This document shows positions 31,496-44,964 of a stretch of 64,000 bases of DNA, one piece after another; positions within the stretch are counted from its first letter, which is position 1; each line of letters starts with the position of its first letter. This DNA is from Dasypus novemcinctus (lineage: Eukaryota > Chordata > Mammalia > Cingulata > Dasypodidae), in NCBI RefSeq assembly GCF_030445035.2, contig NC_080690.1, positions 32,328,796-32,392,795 on the forward strand. Direction: 5' to 3'. The notes beneath the pieces are model-generated. The model was not told the DNA's origin, made no database searches, and saw only the letters and a program-made list of their open reading frames with translations. A program made the position numbers and the translations under genes.

Positions 31496-31901
31496 AAAAA
31501 AGATTTATTTATTTTTATTTATTTCTCTCCCCCCCCACCCCTATTGTCTGTTCTCTGTGTCTATTTGCTGTGTGTTCTTCTTTGTCTGCTTTTGTTGTTG
31601 TCAGTGGCATGGGAATCTGTGTTTCTTTTTGTTGCATCATCTTGTTGTGTCAGCTCTCTGTGTGTGCGGCACCATTCCTGGGCAGGCTGCACTTTCTTTC
31701 GTGCTGGGCGGCTCTCCTTACGGGGCGCACTCCTTGTGCGTGGGGCTCCCCTATGCTGGGACACCCCTGTGTGGCAGGGCACTCCTTGTGCGCATCAGCA
31801 CTGCGCGTGGGCCAGCTCCACACAGGTGAAGGAGACCCGGGGTTAGAGCTGCGGACCTCCCATGTGGTAGTTCCTAACCACTGGGCCAAGTCTGCCGCCC
31901 G
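31496..31901 (-). repeat. DAS-like SINE, long type, antisense
   Basis: It has a T-rich start and a full body. It shares with the copy at 29,780-30,150 the unusual variants GGGGTTAGAGCTGCGG and GTGGTAGTTCCTAACC, with a short deletion near the head. Flanks GTGATTCTT and GTAATTCTT are an approximate target duplication. Confidence 0.85.
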
Positions 31902-31914
31902 TAATTCTTGCATT

Positions 31915-32490
31915 TTAAAACTCATATCATGTCATCCTGCTAAAAACTGTCCATTGCGTCTCCATTTCTTTCCGTAAAAGCCAAATAAAAGTCTTTTTAT
32001 CACCTTTCGGGTCTGATCCTGCCCCTTCACATATTTTCCACCCCCCAAACTTATGCTCTTCTTACCCTTCCCTGCCTCACTAAGTTTGCTTCAACTACTC
32101 TTGTCTGCTTGCTTTTCCTCACACATGCCAGGCACTCTTTGAGGGAACCTTTGCATTGACTGATTGTTCTGCCTGGAACATCATTCTAGATGATATTGTG
32201 TGGCTTAATTCCTCAGTTCCTTCAAGTCTAGTCTACTCAAATACCACTTTCTCAATAAGGTGCACTCTGCCCACCCTACTTAAAATTGCAATCCTTCCCT
32301 TTCCTGTTTACCTTTACCTTGCCATTTTTCTTTATTACTTAGCATCTCCTAATATGCCACATATACATTCTTTATGATAATTATTTATCTCCCCCAGTGG
32401 GAATGCAGAGATATGTGACTGTTCACTGATGTATACCAAGTATCTGGCACAGAATATGTCCTCAATAAATAATTGGATGAATATGCTTAA
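31915..32490 (+). repeat. L2 LINE 3' end
   Basis: TTTGCATTGACTGATTGTTC, GCCTGGAACATCATTCTAGA and the tail CCTCAATAAATAATTGGATG match the L2 3' end. Confidence 0.75.
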
Positions 32491-32856
32491 TAGTTAAATG
32501 GAAACTGATAGTTCTCTCATAGTTGTGATCACTACTTCACATAAGCCATTTACTGTTTCATACTATCTTGTTGATTTAAATTGTGCTTGGTTTTATGTTC
32601 ATGTTATGAGAAGTCCATCCATTGTGAGGTATTAGCATCTTGGGCATAAAGTGGGTACAGGGACCATTTTCTCAACAAGGGCACTATTGGTATTTGGTTA
32701 GGAGAGTACTTCATTGTTGATAATGTCCTTGAAGATGTTTTTTGCATCTTCCATTCTCAATGAATGCCAGTACCCCAACCCCCCAGCCCCAAACATTTCA
32801 AAATGCTTTTGAAACTCCACAGTTTACTGCAGTATTCTATTGAGATTCAGAAGTTT

Positions 32857-33045
32857 TTTTTTTTAAATTTATTTCTCTACCCTTCCCCGCCCCCCCCCCC
32901 AGTTGTCTGCTCTGTGTCCATTTGCTGTGTATTCTGTGTCCGCTTGTGTTCTTGTCAGTGGCACCTGGAATCTGTCTCTCTTTGTTGCATCATCTTGCTA
33001 TGTCAGCTCTCCCTGTGTGCAGCGCCATTCCTGGGCAGGCTGCAC
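32857..33045 (-). repeat. DAS-like SINE, long type, antisense, truncated
   Basis: The T-run and first half are present, but the copy stops at GGGCAGGCTGCACTTTTTTC, so the tRNA-like head is missing (5' truncation). Confidence 0.8.
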
Positions 33046-34220
33046 TTTTTTCTCTACATTTTAACATCTCTGAAATTGGGATGTGACTTATGTCATGAGA
33101 AGTAGTGTGTCATAGAAAAATGCTGCCAATTAAGCTTGCTTATCGAAATATGAAATATGGTATTACAGTTAAAATTTGATGTCTTTTATTTGAAACATGG
33201 TATATACCTTCCACTCATAAAAAATAGTTTTGTCTCAAGTATTGTCTTTCAAATTGTAGGTTATGAATTTCGGGAGTCACACCAGCATTAAAAAGGGATA
33301 TAGTAGAAATCTAGGGTACAGCTGCATCACTCAAGTACTATTTCATCAAACTTGTTTCAGGTACACATAAGTGTGGGTATTGTGTAACAATGTGTGATGT
33401 ATTGTAGGTCTTAGGTGATTTACTAGCTTTGCCACTTGAGTGGGCCAGGAAACCATTATTAGTGTTATTAAGGGCAGAGTTTTTGTCAGAGAAGTTAATG
33501 AAGGTGACCTTAAAGAAAAACCAATATGATAATCACAGATAATTATCACCATCTCCAGTGGATGGTAAAGGTGGAAGAAATTTTCCATCTTTATTTACTA
33601 CATTTTATTTCTCTTAAAAAGTCTAGCCAAATTATATTTTAAGGGCCTAAAAATAGAATACTGTCTACTGATATTAGACATACAAAGATTCTGGACAGTT
33701 TTCAATACTCAGAGCTGGTTGTTTGGTTGGAAGTAGTGGTAAGAAAGAGAAACAGAATAAAGCTGAAGTATGTCTGTGGGAGTTGATGAAAAGGATAATA
33801 TACATGCAACAATAGTGAAGAGTGTAATTTTATTTTATAGTGCATAATACATACTTTTGGGGGTGGGGGAGTAGATTCACCATAGCTGTAGTAGTCTCTG
33901 GGAGGCTTTGGAGGGGGTGGGGCTTGAACTAGGCCTTTTCTTCCTGTACTTATTTCCTTGTGCTTTAGTTTGAGCTCCTTACCCAACTTCCAGTGACCGT
34001 CTCTTGAAGGTCATGAGCAATCCATTAATTGCCAAATCATATAATTTATAATTCTTTGCTCTTGTACACTGAAGGACATGTTCCTCTTTCAATCTCTTCT
34101 TCATACTTTCCAAATTTAAGGATGCATAAGTTACCAATTGTTGCATAACAGATAATCCCCAAAATTAGCTGCTTAAACTCCCCACCATTTGTATCTCGCT
34201 GTATGTTTGTTTTGTGCTAG

Positions 34221-34221
<1 letters not shown>

Positions 34222-34253
<32 letters not shown>

Positions 34254-34325
34254 CCACTGGGAACCAAACCTAGAACTTCCCATGTTGTAGGCAGGCTCCT
34301 AACTGCTTGAACCACATCCGCTTCC
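34222..34325 (-). repeat. short tRNA-derived SINE unit, antisense, with a long T-run
   Basis: About 29 T are followed by one reversed tRNA-like unit (GGGAACCAAACCTAGAAC, CACATCCGCTTCCCC). Confidence 0.8.
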
Positions 34326-35694
34326 CCTCTCTAATATGTTTGTATTTATATTTTGTGTAGTCGGAGTCAAGCAATATGTAGTACCTTTTGAAAGGCCAAC
34401 TAAGTTTTCATTATAACACACGTTAGGTTTCTTCCATCTTGTGGTGCTACCCTCGTCTAGGTCTTGGGAGTCTTATTTCAGCTGGTAGATGGTGATGGAA
34501 CCAGAGAGTCATGAGTAGGTTTTATGGGCCAGGTCTGGAAGTGGTATGTATGTAATATTTGACCTACATTTCAGTGGCCAGAACTTTAGTGTATAATGGC
34601 CACACCTGATTTCAGGATAGACTGGGAAATCTAGTCTAGCTGTTTACCTAGGAAGAAGAAACAGATTTGGTATCTAGTCAGTCTATCATACCTTTATTTC
34701 CTGAAACAACCAAACCAACCCAGTATCTTCTGGGATTGTCTTGGTGATGAAATTCAAAATTGTAAAATATATTCTGAAAGTACTAGAGAGGAAATCCATA
34801 AACTAGGTTCTAATTGCTTCCAGAACACATTCATCGTGGTCACTAGGTCCCCAAGACTGTCCTTAGGTTTGTGATTTGTTGGGAGCATGCACAGGATCCA
34901 GCTGTGATTGATTACAGTGAAAAGATACAAAACAAAATCAGCAAAGGGAAAAGATGCAAGGGGAGAAGGCCAGAGGAAACCAGGTGCAAGCTTCCAAGAG
35001 TTCTTTCTCACTGAGTCACACACTAGGCTTAATTCCTCCAACAGCTGCTTACCAGGGGAAGCTTATTACATACTCAGTGCCTATGGGAGGTGGGGGTGGG
35101 GTGGAGTGGTTAAGTGGGTATCCTCTGTCTAGCATGAACCAAAATTCCAGACTCCCAGAACAGCAAGTGTTCAGCATAAAACATTGTTTATACAAACCAT
35201 CACAGCCCTTCTCAGGAGTGGTCAGAACCCTCCTGAAACCCAAGTTCTCAGACACTAACCAAGAGCTAGCCTTGTAAGCAGGCCTTTCTAAGGATAGCAG
35301 TCTTCAGGCCTGCTATGTTACCTCTACACAGTAGTAAGTGAGATGAACAGCATCCATAGATTGGGATTTTGACAGCATAGAGAATTTTGTACTATGCAAT
35401 ATTTACTGATGTAATAATTTGTTTTTCATAGTTAATTTTCTTCACATAAAAAAAGTTCAAGTCCCTTCTCCACTCCTTTCATCTAACTTTTCAGATGCAG
35501 TTATTATTTGTATCCTTCTCTATGAATGTGAACACACATATACACAAAACACTTCTATAATTTGCTTCCCCCAATAGATTTTCTAACACCCTAAAAGCGG
35601 CTGTATAATATTTCATTTTATGATTTACTTAACCTACAGTAACCTATTCGTGGATATTTAGTCTGTTTTCAGTTCATATGTCCCCCTTCCCCTT

Positions 35695-36015
35695 TTTAAA
35701 ATAGTTTTCTTGAGATACAGTCTTGTACCATACAGTCTATCCAAGGTGTATAACCAGTGGCTTTTAGTATAATCATAGTGTTATGTATTCATCACCACAG
35801 AAAATTTTAGAACAATTTCATCACTCCAAAAAGAAAAACTCCACACCCCTGGAGTGGAGCTGCCACCTCTAAATCCTTTATCCTTCTCCAGTGCTACATA
35901 ACTACTAATACAATTCCATCTTTATAAATTGATTGGTATTTACATTTTATATAAATGGAATCATGCAATATGTAGTACTTTGTGACTGATTTCTTTCACT
36001 TGGCATAATTATTTT
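35695..36015 (-). mobile_element. L1 3' fragment, antisense
   Basis: GTGTATAACCAGTGGCTTTT, ATTCATCACCACAGAAAATT and AAATGGAATCATGCAATATG follow the antisense 3' part of old L1s. Confidence 0.65.
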
Positions 36016-36387
36016 TGCTTGATATTAATATCTTTTAACATTACATTTGTTCAGTTTCAAAGAAAAATTGATATATATGCAGTATTACCCATATTCATAT
36101 TTCACAAGAAGTTTTACTATGAGTCCCATGTTACATATTTTAGTTTTCCTTGTAGTAATATACGTGACCTTAGACTTTCCCTTTCAACCACTGTGATATG
36201 CATATAACAGCACTGCTAGTTACAATGTGTTGTGCTTTCTCCTTTTCTGTTCATTTCCAAAGATTTACATACAACCAACCTTTTTACCAATTCTGCACAG
36301 TTTAACCCTTAGCCTTCCATTCTCTAACCTCATTCTATTTTATGGTGACCCATATTCTAGTTATTAGCTCCATGAGATTACACCATA

Positions 36388-36780
36388 TATTTATTTTTAT
36401 TTATTTCTCCCCCTCCCTCATGTTGTCTGCTCTCTTGTATCCATTTGCTGTGTGTTCTTCTGTGTCTGCTTACATTCTCAGCAGCACTGGGAATCTATGT
36501 CTTTTGTTGCATCATCTTACTGCGTCAGCTCTCCGTGTGTGCTGCATTATGCCTAGTCAGGCTGCACTTTTTCACAGTGTCTCTCCTTGCGGGGTGCACT
36601 CCTTGCGAATGGGGCTCCCCTTCACGGGGGGGGGCACACCTGTGTGGCATGGCACTCCTTGAGCGTGGCAGCACTGTACATGGGCCAGCCCACCACATGT
36701 GCCAGGAGGCTCTGGGTTTGAACCCTGCACCTCCTATATGGTAGGTAGATGCTCTTATCAGTTGAGCCACATCTGCTTGC
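36388..36780 (-). repeat. DAS-like SINE, long type, antisense
   Basis: The body is complete and ends in CAGTTGAGCCACATCTGCTT. It is more diverged than the copies near 30 kb. Confidence 0.8.
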
Positions 36781-39344
36781 CACACAGTATATTGAGTTCA
36801 CAGTAGTGCATTCATACAGTATTTGTCCTTTTGTGTCTGGCTTGCTTCACTCAACATAATGTCCTCCAGATTCATCCATATTGTCATATGCTTCATGACT
36901 TCTTTTCTTCTTAATAGCTGCATAATATTCCATTGTGTGAATACACCACAATTTGTTCCTTCATCCGTTAATGGGCACCTGAGTTGTTTCCAGCTTTTGG
37001 CAATTGTGAATAATGCTGCTATGAACATCGGTGTGCAGATGTCTGTGGCACTGCTTTCAGTTCTTCTGGGTATATACCCAGTGGTAGTATTGTATGGTCA
37101 AGTGGCAGATATATATTCAACTTCTTTAGAACCTGCCAAACATTTCTTCACAGTGGCTGTACCAGTTTTAATTCCTACCAGCAGTGAATAAGTGTTCCTG
37201 TCCCTCCATATCCTCTCCAAGACTTGAAGTTCTCTTTTTAATAGTATTTGTTCTGATAGATGTTTACTACCTCATTGTAGCTTTGATTTGCATTTCTCTA
37301 ATCGATAGTGATGTTGAGCATTTTTTCATGTGCTTTTTAACCATTTGTATTTCTGCTTTAGATAAATGTCTATTCAAGTCTTTTACCCTTTTTAAAATCA
37401 GGTCGTTTTTCTCTTTATTGTTAAGTTGTAGCATCTCTATATATCATGGATAGTCAACTCTTTTTGGATATGTGATTTCTAAGTATTTTCTCCCTTTGAG
37501 TTGGCCACCTTTTAACCCTTTTGACAAAGTCCTTTGAGATGCAAAGGCGTTTAATTTTGAGAAGGTCCCATTTATCTGTTTTCGTTGTCCTTGTTGCTCG
37601 TGCTTTGGGTGTATCTTGAAGGTATTTCCCTACATTTTCTAATAATAGTTTTATGGTCCAGGCTTTTATATTTAGGTCTTTGATCCATTTTGAGTTGCAT
37701 AGGGTGTGAGATAGTAGTCCTCTTTCATTCTTTTGGTTACGGACGTCCTGTCCTTTCAGCACCATTTGTTGAAGAGACTGTTTTGTCCCATTAACAGACT
37801 CCATAGGTTTGCCAAAAACCAATTGGTCCTAGAGGTGGTGGTTTATTTCTGGACTCTCAATTTCATTTCACTGTGTCTATATTTATGCCAATACCATGGT
37901 GCTTTGGCCTTGTACCTTTGTAGTATGTTTCAAGGCCCTCCTGTGTCTCTCTCCTTTTTTTTTAGAATGCTTTTGGCTTTCAGGTGCACTTTTCCTTCCA
38001 AGTATATTTGGTAATTGATCTGTTACTATAAAGTAGGCTGTTGAAGTTTTAATTGGTATTACATTAAATCTAAAAATCAGTGTGGGTAGAACTGACATCC
38101 TCATGATATTTAGTCTTCCATTCCATGAACATAGAATGCCTTTTAGCATTGTTTTATAGTTTCTGAATATTGGTTCTTTACTAATTTGGTTAAATTGATT
38201 CCTAGATATTTAAGTCTTTTGTTGCTATTGTAAGTGGAATTTTTCTTGAATTCCTCTTTTGATTGTTCTGTACTAGTGTACAGAGACATTACTGATTTTT
38301 ACATGTTGATTTTGTTTCCTGACACTTTTCTGACTTCATTTTTTAACTTAAGTATTATTTTTTTGTAGACATTTCAGAATTTTCTAATTATAGGATCATG
38401 CCATGAGCAAATAGTGAGAGTTTTACTTCCTCTTTTCCTGTATGGGTGGGTTTTATTTTTTTCCCCTTGTCTAATTGCTCTATCTAGAAATTCTAGCAGA
38501 ATATTGAATAACAGTGGCGACATTGGTATCCTTGTCTTGTTCCTGATCTTAGAAAGTGTCCAGTTTCCCCCACTGAGTGCTGTGTTAGCTGTGGGTTTTT
38601 CCTATATGCCCTTCATCATGTTGAGGAATTTTCCTTCTGTTCCTATCTTTCAAAGTGTTTTATCAAGAAAGGATGTTGTATTTTGTCAGATGCCTCTTCT
38701 GCATCGATCGAAATGATTGTGTTTTTTTCCCTTCAATTTGTTAATGTGGTGTATTCCGGTAATTTATTTTCTTGTGTTGAACCACCCTTGCATACCAGGA
38801 ATAAATCCTACTTGTTCATGGCATATAATTCTTTTGATATGTTGTTGGATTCTATCTGAAAGTACTTTGTTGAGAATTTTTGTCTATGTTCATTAGAGAT
38901 TGGTTGGTAATTTTCTTTTCTCATAGTATCTTTATCTGACTGAGTTTAAACAGCATTGGTTTAAACTTTATCTGACTAAGAGTTAAACAGCATTGGTGTT
39001 AATTCTTTTCAAATGTTTGGTAGAATTCACCTGCGAAGCCACCTGGTCCTGAACTTTTCTTTGTTGGGAGACTTTGGATGACTGGTTCAATCTCTTTAAA
39101 TGTAGTTGGTTTGTTAACTTCTTGTATTTCTTGTAGCGTTAGTGTAGGTTGTGCATTTCTAGGAATTTGTCCATTTCATTTAGGTTGTCTACTTTGTTTC
39201 ATTTAGGTTGGCATACATTTTCTCATAATATACTCTTTTTTTCATAATATGCTCTTTTGATCATTTTTATTTCTGTGTGGTCAGTTTTAACTTCCCCTCT
39301 TTTTTTCTTTGCTAGTCTAGGTAAGGGTTTGTCATATTTACTTG

Positions 39345-39733
39345 TTGTCCCCCCTGGCGCCCCCCCCCCCCCCGTTGTCTGCTGTCTTGTGTCCATTCAC
39401 TGTGTGTGTGTCTGCTTGCATTCTCTGTGGCACTGGGAATCTGTGTCTCTTTTTGTTGCATGATCTTGCTGCATCAGCTCATTGTGTGTGTGGCGCCATT
39501 CCTGGGCAGGCTGTGCTTTTTTCGCATAGAGCAGCTCTCCTTGCATGGTTTGCTCTTTGTGCCTGGGGCTCCTCTACACTGGGGACACCCATGTATGGCA
39601 TGGCACTCCTTGCACGCGGCAGCACTGCGTGTCGGCCAGCTTACCACATGGGCCAGGAGGCCCTGGGTTTGAACCATGGACCTCCTGTGTGGTAGGCGGA
39701 CACTCTATCAGTTGAGCCACATCTTTTTCCCTG
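39345..39733 (-). repeat. DAS-like SINE, long type, inside L1
   Basis: A C-run replaces most of the T-rich start, and the head ends GTTGAGCCACATCTTTTTCC. It interrupts the reversed L1 ORF2 text. Confidence 0.8.
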
Positions 39734-40544
39734 TCATTTTTATTGATCCTCTCAGAGAACGAGTTTCAGGATTTTGTTTTTTCCTCAAGTTATTTCTGCT
39801 CAAATCTTTATTATTTCTTTCCTTCTGCTTGCTTTGGGAATGTTTACTGTTTGTTTCTCCAGTTGTTTAATTAGAACTTTGATTTTAATTCTTTCTTCTT
39901 TTAAATGTAGGTGTCTAGGGCAATAAATTACCCTCTTAGCACTGCCTTTGCTTTATCCCATAAGTTTTGATAATTTGTGTTCTTGTTTTCATTAGTCACA
40001 GTATATTTACTGAGTTCACTTAAAATTTCTTCTTTGACCCACTGATGGTTTAGGAGTATGTTGTTTAGCCTCCACACCTCTGTGAATGTTTCCCTTTCCC
40101 ATATAGAGTTCCAGTTTCATTCAATTATGATCTGAGATGGTGCTTTGTATAATTTTAATCTTTTTATAATTATTGAAACTGAACATGTCTGTCCTGGAGA
40201 AAGACTCATGAGCAGTTGAGAAGAGTATATACCTGATGATTTGGTATACAACATTCTGTATGTATCTGTTAAGTCTAGCTTGAATTTCTCTCTTTCCTTG
40301 TTGATATTCTGTCTAGTTGTTCTATCTAATGATGTGAGTGGTGTATTTAAGTCTCTAAGTATTATTACTGTAGAAGTGTCTGTTTCTCCCTTCAGTTAGC
40401 CAGAGTTTGCCTCATGTATTTTGCCTCATGTATTTGGTTAGGTTCATAGATACTTAAGATTGTTATTTCTTTCTGGTGGAATGTCCCTTTTATTAATATA
40501 TAATGGAGAAATAGTTTTTGAGATAATAATGGCTGAAATTTCCC

Positions 40545-41490
40545 AACTCTCATGAAATAAATGAATTTATATGTCCAAAAAGTACAGCATACCCCAATCA
40601 GAATAAATTCGAATAGACCTACTCAGAGACATATACTACTCAGAATGTTGAACACCAAAGGTAAAGAGAATTCTGAGAGCAACAAGGGAGAAGCAATCCA
40701 TCACATGCGTCCTGTAAGGGACGTCCTGTAAGACTTATAGTGCAGATTTCTCATCAGAAACCGTAAAGGTGGGAAGACGGTATTCTATAATTAAGATACT
40801 GAAAGAGAAAAATTGCCAACTAAGAATCTCTGTGCAGCAAAATTGCCGTTCAGACATGAAGGTGAGTTTAAAATATTCACAAGCAAACAAAAATTAAGAA
40901 TCTTATCTTGCAGGAAATATTAAAGGGAACCTTATAACCCAAAAGAAAAAGACAGGAAGGAGTGGCTTGGAGGAGACTATAGAAGGCAAGAATATCAGAA
41001 AGGATAACCGGAAGAGTAAAGAGACAGGTGAAAATAAGATATGACATGAAAACCAAAGAATGAAATGGTGGAAGGAAATAATGCATTAACAGTAATGTCA
41101 TTGAATGTGAATGGATTAAATTCCCCAATCAAAATACACAGGTGATAGAATGGATAAAAAAAAATGAGCCATCCATACGCTGCTTTGCAAGGCACTCAGT
41201 TTAGACACAGGGATTCAAAGGCTGAAAGTGAAAGGTTAGAAAAAGATACTCTGTGCAAACAGTAACCAGAAAAGAACAGGAATACCTATACTAATGTTGG
41301 ACAAAGCAGACTTTAAATGCAAAGAAGTTATTAGAGCTTACAGAGAGCCATTATATACTAATATAAAGGGGCAATCCCCCAGGAAGAAATAACAGTCATA
41401 AATATCTGTCCATCTAACCAGGTCCCCCAAATATGTGAGGCAAGCTCTGGCAAAACTGAAGGGAGAAATAGACATCTCTACGATAATGAG
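40545..41490 (+). mobile_element. sense-oriented L1 segment within the antisense L1
   Basis: TCATCAGAAACCGTAAAGGT, TGAATGTGAATGGATTAAAT, GGAATACCTATACTAATGTT and GAGACTTCAACACACCACTC are L1 text in sense direction (early ORF2 and before). It is flanked on both sides by reversed L1 text. Confidence 0.65.
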
Positions 41491-42394
41491 ACTTCAACAC
41501 ACCACTCACATCTTTTGATTGAACAACTAGACCCCTATCTCTCATTTTTGAAAGATTGTTTTGCAGGATATAAAGTTCTTGGTTGACTTTTTGCACTTTT
41601 GCATCCACTGCCTCCTTTCCTCCATGTTTTCTGTTAAGAAATTGGCACTATAACCTTACTCAAGCTCTCTTGTATATGGCACATTGCCTCTCTTTCACAG
41701 TTTTCAGAATTCTCACTTTATCTTTGTCATTTGGACAGTTTGATTACAATATGTTTTAGTGCGGGTCTATTTTGGTTTATCCTGAATGGAGTTGGTTGAG
41801 CTTGGCTGTGTATATGCCTGACTTCTGTTAAATTTGGAAAGTTTTCAGCTATTATATTTTGAATACAGTTAATCCTTCCACACATCACAATGGTTGGGGG
41901 CACAGTGCCCCTGAAATCTGGAAAATATCCGTGAAAATTTTTGACTATTCTTTCGTCCCAGGGAAGAAGTTTGAATTTTTTCTTTTTCTTTTATGGAGTG
42001 TTTACAATACCTTATTATAAAATTTGGGTCAAATATTTGGTCATGGATGAGTTTATAGAATACATACATTTTTTGCATTTCTTACTTTCTAAACTTTTTC
42101 TGTCATCTGGACTTCGCATGTCATCTGCAGCTTTTGCAAAACTCCCCCCAAATTCCCATTTGGTTTCTTAAGCTGACCCATGATATATCAATATTGTGAT
42201 AGGGAAAAGTCACAGCACAGAAGGGATAACTAGTTTCTCTGTCTCTGTCTTTTTTCTCTTGGGACTTCCATGATGTGTATATTGGTACTCTTGATGCTGT
42301 TCACTTCATTCTTTCGACTCCTCACACTGGATAATTTCAATTGCCTTATCTTTGAGTTCACTGATTCTTTCTTCTTGCAGCTCCAGTCTATTGT

Positions 42395-42970
42395 TGAACC
42401 CTGTTAGTTTGCTAAAGTTGCTGGAAACAAAATGCAGAAATGTGTTCACTTTCATAAAGGGAATTTTTTTATGATAAAAGTTTACAGTTCTTAGGCTGTG
42501 AAAATGTCCAAATCAAGGTATCATTAGAGATGCTATCTCACTAAGATTGGCTGCTGGCAGTCTTGGACTCTTGCCATGTGACCAGGCAAAATGGGGCTCT
42601 GGGTCTGGGTCTCTGCCTTCTCCAGACTTCTTTGTCCCTGAGCTCAGCTGTGGGCTATCGCCTAGTATGACTAGCCTCTCTGGTGCCTCTTTGTGTACCT
42701 CTGTGCTCCATTGATTCTGATGGTTTCTCTAGACCTCTTAAATGGCAGAGTAAAAATGGCAACTTTCTTTGTGTTTCTGCTTTCAGTTCTCAGGTTTATG
42801 TAAGATTTCAGCAGGAGGGTGGAGACTCAACCTGGGTTGTGCTTCACTTAGGTGCCCTAAATCAATCTAATCAAAAGTGATCTACTTAAAGTTCCCTTAA
42901 CTGAATCTAATGTAATCAGTGGGTCCCACACCGACAGGAACTTGATCTTTTCTGGTATTCACAAAAAAAG
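42395..42970. repeat. unnamed interspersed repeat in L1
   Basis: It begins CTGTTAGTTTGCTAAAGTTG, passes GGCTGTGAAAATGTCCAAAT and ends near CTTGATCTTTTCTGGTATTC, breaking the reversed L1 text. I recognise the opening as a repeat seen in xenarthran DNA but cannot name it. Confidence 0.5.
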
Positions 42971-44964
42971 TCAAAAGTTCACAAACCCCTCTATGGGATT
43001 TGTAATTTCGTTTATTGTAGTCTTTGGCTCTGTTTGGTTCCTTTCATAATTTCTGTCTGTATTGATGTTGTTCTCTTTGTGTTATCTGTCATTTTCTTAA
43101 TTTCCTTTAGCTCTTTGTCTGTTTTCTTTAGGTCTGAGCAGGTGTAGGAACATTTTTAAAAAGTTTTTTCCTGAAATATCCCAGGTTTGTTCCTTCTGAC
43201 TGATAGTTTCTAATGCTTTAATCTTTTCTTTGTCTGGGCTGTCACTTGCTGTTTCTTTGTATGTTTTTTATAGTCTTCTGTTGAGACCTGGATATTTTGA
43301 TATCTTAATATGTTATTGCTGGGATTTAGACTGTGAGGCATCTGTTCCTTAAGCTTGTATCCAGCAAGTGTTACGACAGTTTTCCTTGAATGGCAGGTAG
43401 TGTGGGAACAAAAAGTAGTAACAGTAGTGATAGTAGTAGTAGAAGAAAACATCTTTCCAGTTTTCACAGATTGACTTGTGCAAGTGTTCTCCTTTTGAAG
43501 TCAGCCATACAGTGAGTTTATAGAGTAGCTCAAAGACAAAGTATAGAGGCCTGGATCCTTTCTGTACATGTATGTTGTCCTGACCATGTGTGCTCAGCTC
43601 TAAGAATTCCCCATTTACACAGATAAAAATGTTCCCGCTTTCCCAGGAAGCTACCACTTTATGGTCCTGGGTATTGCACTGTATGTCCCACAGTCAGCAT
43701 ATTTTTGCCCCAGGAAGCTGTGATTTGACTGTTCTCCAGTAAGTACTCTTCTGTAAGAGAGCCCTGTGTGCTGTCTGTACACACAGGGCAAATTCTGTGA
43801 TGGTGAGCTCTCAGTTCTTGTCCTGCTTTAGTCCTTCAGGCTGCCACTAGTCAGACTTGGACAGGTGTGCCTTCTCCCGGAATGCATAAGGTTACCTTGC
43901 TCCCTCTGGTGCTGGGACCTGGGATCAGTACTGGGTCTGTGAGCCAGTGAAGTGATGAGGGGCCAGTAAGGGCACAGTTCTAACTTGCCTTTTTCCTGAT
44001 TTGGTGCTGGCCATGTTGTTGCAATTCTTTTAGCTGTTGTCTCGAACTTTGATAAAGATGTTTCTGCTGTCCCTTGTACAGAGCCCTGGAGTCTCATTCA
44101 ACCATCTTGTTTGGGGTAGGGTCCTCACTAATTATTGGGCTGCTTTTTAAAGGACTTTAAAGTGAAAGCTCCTCTGTAGGCACTATTTATGGACATCTTA
44201 TCACCTATGTACATATAAACATAGATGTATAGATGTGTTTGTGGTCTTTTTTTAAACAAATGGTATAATGCTGTTCAGAGACAGCTTTTCACTCAGTGTC
44301 ATGGTATTCTTTTGTGTTAACACGTAAAATGTAAACCATAAACCGTAGCTGCTTGGTATTCCTGAGACTGGATGTACAAGAAATGATTTGTAATACTGTC
44401 TAGTGTTCTACAGATAAGATATAAAATAATGTGTGGGATACTGTGGGGTATATGTGGACAACCCTTATACTCATGGCTATTTAGGTCATTCTTAGTATTT
44501 TACTATTAGGAAAAATACTGAGAACATCCTTGTATAATCTTTAACCTCCACTATTTTTCTTTTTTACTGTTGCGGGTATAGGTATGGTAAATATTTTTTA
44601 TAACACTTCTCAGGTATGGGTTGTTTTATAGTATATTGCTGTCAAATGTCAGTGCTCTTTCATTTAATCTTACACACCTTTGTTAAGTTGAAAAGTACTG
44701 GAAAGCGACTATAGTAGAATAATTGCTTGGAAGAATTTAAGTTTTTTTTAATTGCAAGATTATTCCAATTACCTTATTCCTTTCTATTTATTTTTTTTTC
44801 TTATTCCTTTTTAAATGTAGTTGTTTCTACTCTTGTAATCCCAATGGCATGATGACAAATCGCCTAGAGTTTTGGAAAAAGGATGTGTGTGTTTGTTTAT
44901 AATAAAGATAGGAAGTGTGTTGAGGTGGCAGCCAATTTGGATGCCTTTTATTAAGACTGTGGCC

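Larger units (their letters stand above)
36790..44110 (-). mobile_element. large antisense L1, rearranged and with insertions
   Basis: From about 36,800 to 40,500 the + strand reads as reversed L1 ORF2, in order: CAATTGTGAATAATGCTGCT, CTTTGATTTGCATTTCTCTA, AGCACCATTTGTTGAAGAGA, GAATAAATCCTACTTGTTCA, AAGCCACCTGGTCCTG. From about 40,545 to 41,490 L1 text runs in the opposite, sense direction; reversed text resumes to about 44,105, where CAACCATCTT resembles the inverted start of an L1. A SINE (39,345-39,733) and another repeat (42,395-42,970) are inserted. All reading frames are broken; it is not an active element. Confidence 0.7.

Noticed and set aside
36823-37822. Open frames over the L1 block as genes
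   Set aside because: They are short pieces of reversed L1 ORF2, broken by stops and frameshifts.
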